Shown here piece by piece: positions 26,938 through 34,655 of a stretch of 64,000 nt of DNA (position 1 is its first letter; each line of letters opens with the position of its first letter). The DNA is from JBCCFW01 sp039029535 (GTDB taxonomy: Bacteria; Acidobacteriota; JBCCFW01). Below the pieces are notes generated by a model. That model was given only the letters and a program-made list of their open reading frames with translations. It did not search any database and was not told where the DNA came from. Location: contig JBCCFW010000001.1 in assembly GCA_039029535.1 (NCBI GenBank), forward strand, positions 70,474 to 134,473. Direction: 5' to 3'. Made by a program: the position numbers and the translations under genes.

Positions 26938-27213
26938 ATGACGATCGCGCAGGACCTGCTCGAAATCCTGGTCTGCCCCGAGACCCGCCAGCCGGTGTCC
27001 CTCGCGCCTTCCGAGCTCATCCAGGAGCTCGAGGCCAAGCGGGCGGCCGGTGGCCTGAAGAATCACCACGGTGAAGCTCTCGAGGAGCCCATCGAGGCGG
27101 GGCTCGTCCGCGAGGACGGAGGCTGTCTCTACCTCATCCAGGACGGGGACATCCCGAACATGATCATCGACGAGCGGATCGACCTGGTGGAAGCGGCGCA
27201 GGCCGCGAGCTGA
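26938..27213 (+). CDS. Trm112-like protein
   Basis: 91 residues. The sequence TIAQDLLEILVCPETRQPVSLAP and the end CLYLIQDGDIPNMIIDERIDL match the Trm112/YcaR family (zinc-ribbon-like small proteins that partner methyltransferases in eukaryotes and archaea; the role of bacterial homologues is less clear). One N-terminal Cys (VCPE) and one late Cys (GCLYL) are present, so the second Cys of each usual CxxC pair is missing and zinc binding is doubtful. There is an insert of about 20 residues in the middle. It is 24 bp upstream of the modular membrane-protein array and may be co-transcribed with it. Confidence 0.88.
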   Translation: MTIAQDLLEILVCPETRQPVSLAPSELIQELEAKRAAGGLKNHHGEALEEPIEAGLVREDGGCLYLIQDGDIPNMIIDERIDLVEAAQAAS

Positions 27214-27237
27214 GGTCCGGACGAGAGGGAGCGACGA

Positions 27238-29133
27238 GTGGGGGGAGAGGGGCGTGAGGACACCGGGCTGACGCTGCCGGTGTATCGGGCGGGCTTGCAG
27301 TGGCGGTCGCCCTGGGTGCTGCTCACCTTCCTGGCACCCTTCTACGCCGTCGCGCTCATCGCCAAGCCCGGTGGTCTTGCCGAAGCCTTGCTCGTCCCGG
27401 CGATGCTCCTGTTCTGCGTGCTGCTCCCGCTGAACGCGAGCCTGCTTGCACGATGGCCCATCGGCTGGCTCCGGCTCACTCCCGAGGGCTGGTGCTTCCG
27501 CCCACGAGGGATGAGTTGGTCGGAGACTCGCGCCGACGGTCTCGTCCACGGCGGTGTCGAGCAACACGCGCTCGCTGAGCGAACGGGCCAGGTCGGGCTC
27601 GGCAGCGGCTGGCTGCCTCACGTGGCCGAGCACGCTCTGCGCGTCCGCAGGCTGGGCGAGGTGTGCCTCCGAACCGAGACTCTCGTCGAGGAGGAGGCCC
27701 TGCGGGCCTGGCTGACTGGGCGAGATGTCGAGCTGCCGGCGCTCGCAGGGTTCGCGAAGCCCATCGGGCGACGGTCCTGGGTGCTTCGTGTCAGTGAAGA
27801 GGAGGAGCGGGTCGAGTGGAAGACCGGGGCCTGGCGTTGGCACGACCTCGTGTTGGCGGTGATCGGCGTGGGTCTCTTGGTTTCAGTCGGCCTCGGTTCC
27901 TGGTGGCCAGTGGCGTGGACCGCCGCGGTCGTGACGGTTCTCAGCTGGTGGAAGCCGGCCAAGGGCGGTCAGGTGACCGCTCGACCGACGAGACTCGAAC
28001 GCTCGGCCCTGTTCGGTCTCCGATGGACGACTGCGACCGGCAAGCAGCAGACGCTGACTGGCGCGCGTCCCGACGAGCTCGATGCCATCGAAGCGGCGAT
28101 GCGTCGCACGTGGCCCACGCTGGATCCGCCGATGCGGGCGGGAGCCGAGCGTGAGGACGTGCTGCCTTCGTGGCGGGAGAGCGACGAGACGGGAGTCGCC
28201 TCGAAAGAGGAAGCCGAGCGACTCGTGCTGACCACGGGAGCCTGCCTCAGGCCGTCGGGCTTCTGGTGGCTGCTCGGCCTGCTTGCCGGTGCGACGGCGA
28301 TCGTCGCCCTCTTCTCCAGCCTCATCGCGTCCATCCTGTCCGTTCTCGCCTTGCTGCTGCTCCTGGCGGAGTGGAGTCCCGACTCCACCGGTCGGATCGA
28401 GCTGGGCGAGAAGGGCTGGCGAGTCCGCGACGGAGGGCGCTGGTCGTCGTGGCGCAGCGATGGGTTCGTGCACGTCGGATTCGAGCAGCACGGGCCCTTC
28501 GAGCTCGGGACGGCCTGGCGACCGCACCTGGCCGGGCATGAGGTCTTCCTCGAAGGACGCCGCGTTCTCCTGCACACGTCGACGGAGGGTGAGGAGCGAC
28601 GGCTTCGCGCATGGCTGCGTGCGCGTGAGGTCGAGCTTCCGGAGCACGCGCCGCCGACGGGCACGATCGGGCGACGCCAGTGGTTGCTCGGCGTGCATCA
28701 GGCCGACGACGAGACACGCGTCGAGTGGCAGACCGGCGCGTGGCTGCAGCACCGCCGCAGGCTCGGGTGGCTGATCGTGCTCGGCTCACTGGCACTCGCC
28801 GTCGAGCTCTTCGATGTCGGCATCTCGCTGCTCCCGCTCTGGGGGCTCGTTCCGCTGATGGCGCTGCTCCATCACTGGCGGAGCATGGGGCGCTTGCACG
28901 TGAAGACAGGGAGGGTCGAGATCGCGCCGGTAGGCGAGCTGGCTCGGCCCGTGAGCCTGGCCCGGGAGGGAGGCTCGCTGCGGCTGCGCAGCGCCGGTCT
29001 CGCGCCCATCGAACGGATCGTCGTGCGCGGAGCGGACGAGGACGAGCTCGACGTGATCGAGAGGGAGCTCAGGCGCGCGCTGCCGGAGCTATCGGAGGAG
29101 TCCGCCACGTCGGAAGACGCAGCGCGAGGATGA
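27238..29133 (+). CDS. Modular membrane protein A (two full modules), unknown family
   Basis: 631 residues from GTG 27238 with GAGGGAG upstream. It contains two tandem copies of an unrecognised module of about 300 residues. Each module has an N-half with two membrane helices, then a soluble part of the type LELGEKGWRVRDGGRWSSW, HxAxHEVxLxxRRVxLxT, EExxLRAWLxxRxVELP. The C-half begins IGRRxWxL, has W(Q/K)TGAW, one or two helices, PVxLxR, and ends with (D)ELDxIExxLRRxLPEL. The first module spans about 10-300, the second about 325-620. It heads a four-gene array in the same orientation. No catalytic motif is visible; bitopic helices and repeated soluble domains suggest a structural or sensing role at the membrane, which is inference. 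Confidence 0.8.
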   Translation: MGGEGREDTGLTLPVYRAGLQWRSPWVLLTFLAPFYAVALIAKPGGLAEALLVPAMLLFCVLLPLNASLLARWPIGWLRLTPEGWCFRPRGMSWSETRADGLVHGGVEQHALAERTGQVGLGSGWLPHVAEHALRVRRLGEVCLRTETLVEEEALRAWLTGRDVELPALAGFAKPIGRRSWVLRVSEEEERVEWKTGAWRWHDLVLAVIGVGLLVSVGLGSWWPVAWTAAVVTVLSWWKPAKGGQVTARPTRLERSALFGLRWTTATGKQQTLTGARPDELDAIEAAMRRTWPTLDPPMRAGAEREDVLPSWRESDETGVASKEEAERLVLTTGACLRPSGFWWLLGLLAGATAIVALFSSLIASILSVLALLLLLAEWSPDSTGRIELGEKGWRVRDGGRWSSWRSDGFVHVGFEQHGPFELGTAWRPHLAGHEVFLEGRRVLLHTSTEGEERRLRAWLRAREVELPEHAPPTGTIGRRQWLLGVHQADDETRVEWQTGAWLQHRRRLGWLIVLGSLALAVELFDVGISLLPLWGLVPLMALLHHWRSMGRLHVKTGRVEIAPVGELARPVSLAREGGSLRLRSAGLAPIERIVVRGADEDELDVIERELRRALPELSEESATSEDAARG

Positions 29134-29149
29134 GCAGGACGGAGGGAGA

Positions 29150-30148
29150 GTGACTGCGGAACGGAGGGTGGGGGCTGACGTGAGCGGCCGCATGTTGCGC
29201 GTCGCCGTGCATCGAGCTCCGGTCGGGATGGACGTCATGGCACAGGTCTTCGTGCCCATTGCCGTGGGCCACGTGGCTCTGATCGGACTCGGCTTGCGCG
29301 AATGGGACATGGAGGACGCCTTTTCACGCATCAGTTGGTGGGTGACGCAGGGCCTGTTCGGCATCATGTTCCTCCTGGCCGTGTACTTCGGCCTGTGTGT
29401 TCGGCACGCTCGTCGACCCTCGGGGGAGCTCGAGCTCGGGGACGCGGGTTGGCGGCTTCGGTGGGGGCGGGGGCCCTGGTCGGAATGGGAGTCTCAGCCG
29501 CCCCGCCGCAAGTGGCTCAGCGTTCAGCGGCTGAACGACCAGCCGCTGAGCTGGAGTCCCGGTCTCGTGGAGCACGCCGTCGTGCTCAACGGCTCGACCC
29601 GCTACCTCCGAACGCAAGACGCCGAGGAGGAAGAAGCCCTTCGGCGCTGGCCGACCGAGGAGAGTGACGAGCCACCGCCCGTGCCCACGCCACCGTGTCC
29701 CATCGGTGAGCGGGGCTGGATGTTGGACACGCACCGGGACGGCGATGAAGAGACCGTCGCGTGGCGGTCTGGTCTCTGGCGCTGGTTCGAGCCGGTGCTG
29801 ACGGGCCTGCTCGTCACCACGTTCGCCTGCTGGGTGGTGGGTCACTGGGCAGGCGTGGAGCCACAGGCTCGCCTCGTCGTGTGGCTGGCCTTCGCCATCC
29901 ATCAGGGACTCATGATCATGACGCTCCTGACCGTGGGGCAGTTGAGCGTGACGCCTCGGGAGGTGCGCCGGGGCCACCGGCGCACGTTGATCGAGCCGGC
30001 AGCGTTCGAGCGCTCTCGGCACGGCTTGCGCGTGCGCGACACCGCCGGGCGAGGGTTCTCGCTCGTCCGCATGGCTCGCCCCGATGAGCTCGATGCGATC
30101 GAGGCCGAGCTGCGACGGCTGTTGCCGGAGTTGCGGCGGAGGGAGTAG
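29150..30148 (+). CDS. Modular membrane protein B (one module), unknown family
   Basis: 332 residues from GTG 29150 with GGAGGGAGA just upstream and a 16-bp gap to gene A. It is a single full module: helices near residues 30-80, ELELGDAGWRLRWGRGPWSEW, GLVEHAVVLNG, EEEEALRRWP, then PIGERGWMLDTHRDGDEETVAWRSGLW, helices near 215-265 and the terminal DELDAIEAELRRLLPELRRRE. It is the simplest member of the array, so its boundaries define the repeating unit best. Confidence 0.78.
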   Translation: MTAERRVGADVSGRMLRVAVHRAPVGMDVMAQVFVPIAVGHVALIGLGLREWDMEDAFSRISWWVTQGLFGIMFLLAVYFGLCVRHARRPSGELELGDAGWRLRWGRGPWSEWESQPPRRKWLSVQRLNDQPLSWSPGLVEHAVVLNGSTRYLRTQDAEEEEALRRWPTEESDEPPPVPTPPCPIGERGWMLDTHRDGDEETVAWRSGLWRWFEPVLTGLLVTTFACWVVGHWAGVEPQARLVVWLAFAIHQGLMIMTLLTVGQLSVTPREVRRGHRRTLIEPAAFERSRHGLRVRDTAGRGFSLVRMARPDELDAIEAELRRLLPELRRRE

Positions 30149-30151
30149 CTC

Positions 30152-31585
30152 GTGAGTGACTGGAGGGAGACCGTCCATCGTGGAGGACTGGGCCAGCGAC
30201 CGTTCGGCTCGCGCGGAGGTCGGCTGGACGTCGAGAAGACCCAACGCGGGATCCGCCTCAGGTGGAACCACGGCGGGTCACTCACGACCTTGCCGCTCGG
30301 CTGGCTCGTCCTCGCCGTGCTCCCCGTGCTCGTGCTGATCGCCGTCGCCCCCTGGCTGGGCGTCACTCTCGCGGTCGTGCTCGTGACGGCCCTGAGCTGG
30401 TACTGGGGCACCACGGACTGGATGCACGTTCGGACCGCGAGCATCGAGATCCGTCGTGGTCAGCTCGCACGCCCGGTGAAGTTGAGGAGGACGACACGGG
30501 GCGTGCGGCTGGTCGGCGCGCTCGGTGAGGCTCGCACGTTCGCGCGTTTCGGGACGACCGAAGAGCGTGATGCCCTCGAGACCGAGCTTCGCGCCTGGCT
30601 GCCCGAGCTGGCGGCCGAACCGGTCGTCGCGGCTCCTGCCGACACGAGCGACCGTCTTCGCCTACCGCTCCACCGGACGAGCGAGGGACTCTGGCTGGCC
30701 CTCCTGCCATTGCTCTTGCTCGTGTTCATCATCCTGCGTCTCCTGACTCTCCAAGGCGACTCGGAGCACGACTGGTTCCTCAGCCTCGCGCCCATGTTCC
30801 TGATGGTGTTCGCATTGCACCTGCTGCCGCGCCTCACGCGATGGTGGTTCGGGACGAAGCCGATCGGCGAGCTCGAGCTGAGCCCCGTCGGTTGGCGTCA
30901 ACGGCACCGGGGCGGGCCGTGGACGCCCTGGCAGTCGTGGCCCTTCGAGCATGCGGGCGGGGCCTGGCATCACCATGCCCGCAATGCCTCCAACTGGCGC
31001 CCTCACGTGGCCGAGCACGAAGTGCTGCTGGGGGACCGGCGGGTCATGCTCCGGACTCGCACGTTGGGGGAGGAACAGGCGTTGCGTGAGTGGCTGAGCG
31101 AACGTGGCCTCGACGTGGAGGGTGCGCTCGCGGCGCCGCGATCCATCGGAGAGCGTGGCTGGCACCTGGTGACGAGCTGGGAGGAGGACCAGCCGGTGCT
31201 CGACTGGAATGCCCCCGGAGGTCGCGGCACCCTCCTGATGGTCATCGTCTTCTCGGTCGCCTGGGCAGCGCTGGCGTGGTGGGACGCGATCGCGCTGCTC
31301 GCCCTGCCTATCCTGCTCGGCGTCGTGCTGCTCCCATCGGTGCTGCGCGTGCAGGGCGTGCTGGTTGGTGAGAAGCACCTGCTCGTGCGCTGGCCATGGT
31401 CGATCGAGCGACGCCTGCTCCGTCCGGTGGTGCTGGAGCGAGACCTGCGTCGGCTGTCAGTCGTGGGAGCGAACGGCCGTCGGCAACGGCTCGCCGTCCT
31501 CGCTCGATCCGACGAGCTCGATGCGATCGAGGCCGAGCTGCTCCGCGTGCTGCCCGAGCTGGTGAGCGAAGGACCGGCGACATGA
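30152..31585 (+). CDS. Modular membrane protein C (C-half plus full module), unknown family
   Basis: 477 residues from GTG 30152 (GGAGGGAG upstream; only 3 bp after gene B). It starts with an orphan C-half (LDVEKTQRGIRLRWN, helices about 45-85, LARPVKLRRTTRGVRLVG, ERDALETELRAWLPEL at about 135-155). A full module follows (helices about 185-235, GELELSPVGWRQRHRGGPWTPW, HVAEHEVLLGDRRVMLRTRT, EEQALREWLSERGLDVEG, IGERGWHLVTSWEEDQPVLDW, helices about 350-400, RPVVLERDLRRLSVVG, DELDAIEAELLRVLPEL). Its stop overlaps the start of gene D by 4 bp. Confidence 0.78.
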   Translation: MSDWRETVHRGGLGQRPFGSRGGRLDVEKTQRGIRLRWNHGGSLTTLPLGWLVLAVLPVLVLIAVAPWLGVTLAVVLVTALSWYWGTTDWMHVRTASIEIRRGQLARPVKLRRTTRGVRLVGALGEARTFARFGTTEERDALETELRAWLPELAAEPVVAAPADTSDRLRLPLHRTSEGLWLALLPLLLLVFIILRLLTLQGDSEHDWFLSLAPMFLMVFALHLLPRLTRWWFGTKPIGELELSPVGWRQRHRGGPWTPWQSWPFEHAGGAWHHHARNASNWRPHVAEHEVLLGDRRVMLRTRTLGEEQALREWLSERGLDVEGALAAPRSIGERGWHLVTSWEEDQPVLDWNAPGGRGTLLMVIVFSVAWAALAWWDAIALLALPILLGVVLLPSVLRVQGVLVGEKHLLVRWPWSIERRLLRPVVLERDLRRLSVVGANGRRQRLAVLARSDELDAIEAELLRVLPELVSEGPAT

Positions 31586-34020
31586 GCGAGACAGCGAGCT
31601 CCGATGTTCTCCGTCTGCCTCTCGGCGGTGAGAGCCTCTCCGAGCGCTGGAGCACGTGGGGGATGTTCGCCTGGGTGGCGAGCGTGCTGGTGCTCCTGGA
31701 GTCGCCGGGCTGGCAGACCTTCTGGTGTCTCTTTCCCTTCAGTTGCTGGCTGGTCGGTCTCGTCTTCGAGGGGCCCGTCGGCAAGCTCGAGCTCGCGCCC
31801 AAGGGCTGGCGCTGGCAGGAGTCCATCTTCAGCTGGACCCCCTGGATGTCGGGTCCGGTCGAGTCGCTCGGCATCGCCCATCACGGTCCCGAGTCGAAAG
31901 GGCTGCGCTGGCGGCTTCATCAGCACGAGCATCGACTGAAGCTCGATTGGAAGACCGTCCTCGTGCGGACCCGCACGCTCGAGGAGGAGGCCGCCTTGAG
32001 GGAGTGGCTCCTCGAACACGGCGTCGAGCTGCCGCCCCCGCAGCGTCAGGTGCGTCCCATCGGTGAGCGTGGTTGGCAGGTGCTCAGGGGACCCGTCGGG
32101 GAGGGGATGCGTGTCGACTGGGTCGGCTCGACCCGGAGGTCGATCGAGCCCGTCCTGGCCATGGCGTGGGTCGTGACCTTCGTCCTGATCTGGCTGAAGC
32201 CGATCGGTCTCCTCTTCCTGGGCTTGGCGGTGCTGCTCTGGCTCCGCTGGGAAGCGAGTCGAGTCCAGGGCCTGCGGATCGAGTCGACCTTCGTCGAGCT
32301 GGGCGAGCGCAAGCTGGCTCGTCCGGTGAAGCTCACTCGCACGGAGGAGGGGCTCTGGCTCGGCGGTCCCACCGGGCGACGTCGGCGACTCGCTCGCTCC
32401 GCGCGCAAGGATGAGCTCGACGAGATCGAGGCCGAGCTGCGGAAGGCCCTGGCGACGGTCGAAGGGACGGTGGACGACCTCGGTGAGGTGCCGCGGCCGT
32501 TCGGTGAGCGTGGGTTGCTCATCTCGAAGACGATGCCGGGAGACGGGGCCACGGTTCTGGAGTGGCACCTGGAGAACGAGCTCGACTGGCGCTACCTGTT
32601 CGCTGGTGCCTGGTTCGTCCTGTTCATCGGCTGGTTTCTCTTCGACTTGCGACCGACGATGTGGCTCGCCCTGGCCGGGCTCACGTTCGCCCAGTGCTGG
32701 GGCGCCATCCGCTCGTGGATGCGGCCCCGAGCGATCGCAATCCGACCCAGCCTGGTCTCGCTGAAGCGGGCGGGTTACTACCGGGAGAAGGATCAGGAGC
32801 CCTTCACGCGGGCGCTCGTTCGTCCCGTGCAGCTCGAGCCGTCGTCCCGCGGGTTGACGCTGCTGGGCACCGACGGGAGTCGGCATCGGCTTGGACGCTT
32901 CCTGCGGGAGGACGAGCGGGAGGTCATCGAGGCCGAGCTTCGCAAGCTGCTGCCGGAGTTGCAGCAGGACGAGGAGGGTGCGAGGAGAGGGCCGATCGGA
33001 ACGCCCGGCGTGGTGTACTCGCGGAACGTCGCGGAGCGGCCCACGACGAAGGAGACCCCTTCACTTGCTCTGCCCCTGTACCGCTCCGGCAGGACCCAAC
33101 ACGAGGTGTGGCCGGATGGTGTCGTGTCTCTTTGCCTCTTCGGACTGCTGACATCGTCACTGTCGAGCCATCAAGGCCTCGGGGCTTGGATCGTCGGTGC
33201 CCTGCTCGCTGCGGGATGGTTGCTCTGGCTCGGCGTGATCGTGCGCATCCCTTGGGCTCGGGCCCGTCTTGGTGAGCTGCATCTCGAGAGCGACACCTGG
33301 AGGGTGAGCCGTCATCGGTGGCGCCGTTCGCGCCCGAGAACGAGTCAGCTCGAGTACCTGGGAGGTCAGGTCCTTGCCGAGCCGGGCGAAGAGGTGTCGG
33401 GTTCAGCACACGTTGCCGAGCACGAGCTGTCGATGGGGGGCGAGAGGGTCTGGGTTCGCGTCCGCAGTCACCACGAAGAAAAGCTGCTGCGGGAGTGGTT
33501 GGAGGAGGAGGGCGTGAGGCCGCCGCCCGTGGACGAGATGCCGACACGAGGCTTTCGTGGACCGAGCTCGTTCACCACCACGCGGGACGGTGGGAAGAGA
33601 GTGGTGGTCTGGGACCGGACCGCCACGCCCAGACCGGACATCCTGTCCCTGGGCATCGTCGTCTGTGCTCTGTTGGTCGCCTTCACGCCGAGGGAGTGGT
33701 CATCCACGCTCGCCGCCCTCTTGCTCGCCGGAGTTGGCGTTGGGAGGTCGTTCCAGGAACTCTGCTCGGAGAGGCTCCGGTTCACCGCGATCGAGACTGG
33801 CCAGGTCACCGTGACGCGTTTCTGCCTGTCGCGGTCGAGGCCTCGTGCGCTCCAACGACCGGTTCGGCTGCGTCGCTCGGCCTGGGGACTGTCGCTGGAG
33901 GGAGCGGGCGGACGCCGCTGCCGCTTCGCCCGCCTGGCCTTGCCGGCGGAGCGTGAGGCGCTCGAGGCCGTGCTCCGTGAGCAGCTACCGGAGCTCGAGC
34001 CTACGAGCGGGGCGAGCTGA
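31582..34020 (+). CDS. Modular membrane protein D (full module, C-half, full module), unknown family
   Basis: 812 residues from ATG 31582, overlapping the previous stop (ATGA). Module order: full (about 5-295, ending DELDEIEAELRKALATVEG), an orphan C-half (about 300-460, PFGERGLLISKTM ... RPVQLEPSSRGLTLLG ... EVIEAELRKLLPEL), and full (about 490-808, HVAEHELSMGGERVWVRVR, EEKLLREWLEEEGV, RPVRLRRSAWGLSLEG, EREALEAVLREQLPELE). With A-C this gives six N-halves and eight C-halves in the array. The whole cluster ends 10 bp before a convergent zinc-ribbon gene. Confidence 0.78.
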   Translation: MSETASSDVLRLPLGGESLSERWSTWGMFAWVASVLVLLESPGWQTFWCLFPFSCWLVGLVFEGPVGKLELAPKGWRWQESIFSWTPWMSGPVESLGIAHHGPESKGLRWRLHQHEHRLKLDWKTVLVRTRTLEEEAALREWLLEHGVELPPPQRQVRPIGERGWQVLRGPVGEGMRVDWVGSTRRSIEPVLAMAWVVTFVLIWLKPIGLLFLGLAVLLWLRWEASRVQGLRIESTFVELGERKLARPVKLTRTEEGLWLGGPTGRRRRLARSARKDELDEIEAELRKALATVEGTVDDLGEVPRPFGERGLLISKTMPGDGATVLEWHLENELDWRYLFAGAWFVLFIGWFLFDLRPTMWLALAGLTFAQCWGAIRSWMRPRAIAIRPSLVSLKRAGYYREKDQEPFTRALVRPVQLEPSSRGLTLLGTDGSRHRLGRFLREDEREVIEAELRKLLPELQQDEEGARRGPIGTPGVVYSRNVAERPTTKETPSLALPLYRSGRTQHEVWPDGVVSLCLFGLLTSSLSSHQGLGAWIVGALLAAGWLLWLGVIVRIPWARARLGELHLESDTWRVSRHRWRRSRPRTSQLEYLGGQVLAEPGEEVSGSAHVAEHELSMGGERVWVRVRSHHEEKLLREWLEEEGVRPPPVDEMPTRGFRGPSSFTTTRDGGKRVVVWDRTATPRPDILSLGIVVCALLVAFTPREWSSTLAALLLAGVGVGRSFQELCSERLRFTAIETGQVTVTRFCLSRSRPRALQRPVRLRRSAWGLSLEGAGGRRCRFARLALPAEREALEAVLREQLPELEPTSGAS

Positions 34021-34030
34021 GCTCAGGTCG

Positions 34031-34630
34031 TCACCGCCGGCCGCGCGAGCCCATCAGCTCCGAGCCCAGTCGCACGACGCTCACCCGCACTCGATGATGG
34101 TCGTACTGCTCCGGCTTGGCCGAGAGCGGTTCGACGAGGCGGAAGGGAAGCCGGGCCTGGGCCTCCGTCTCCGACCAGAACTCACCCTCCTCGAAGCGGT
34201 CGATGAGGCCACCCTCGGCGTCGTGGAGCGTCACCTGGAAGGTCGCGCTCCAGATGTCGAGCCCGCCGTCGTTGACTAGCCAGCCGGTGAGCACCACGCG
34301 GGGACCGTCATGACGCCCGTCTCGCTCGACGAGCTCGAGCCGTGTCTCCTCGATCGAGACCTGACCGAGGTCGGCGAGATGCTCGCCCGAGGGATCGCTC
34401 GTCGCCACTTCCCGAAACATGACGGCGACCAGGAGCGTCATCATGACGAGCAGCAACGCCATCATCCATCGCAGCCAGCCCCAGCTCCGAGGGATGAACG
34501 GATCCGAGCCGTCCAGGAAGCTGTAGCAGTGAGGACAGCGAGCGGCCTTCGAGTGCACCTCCCGACGACAGTACCGACAGCTCGCCGTCTCCACGGTCTC
34601 CCTCGCTCCCTCCGTCTCGGTCGCATTCAT
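34031..34630 (-). CDS. Zinc-ribbon membrane protein (DUF3426/FxLYD-like)
   Basis: 199 residues from ATG 34630, with GGAGG at a 7-nt spacing; the longer upstream frame overlaps the polymerase start and lacks support. An N-terminal zinc ribbon (CRYCRREVHSKAARCPHC, residues about 18-35) precedes one membrane helix (MMALLLVMMTLLVAVMF, about 55-75). A C-terminal beta-domain of about 100 residues follows (LTGWLVNDGGLDIWSATFQVTLHDAEG), of the FxLYD/DUF3426 kind. It is divergent from polB with only 25 bp between starts and convergent with the membrane array. The role is unknown. Confidence 0.75.
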   Translation of the reverse strand: MNATETEGARETVETASCRYCRREVHSKAARCPHCYSFLDGSDPFIPRSWGWLRWMMALLLVMMTLLVAVMFREVATSDPSGEHLADLGQVSIEETRLELVERDGRHDGPRVVLTGWLVNDGGLDIWSATFQVTLHDAEGGLIDRFEEGEFWSETEAQARLPFRLVEPLSAKPEQYDHHRVRVSVVRLGSELMGSRGRR

Positions 34631-34655
34631 TCCGCTGCCTCCCGTGCTTCGCGGC

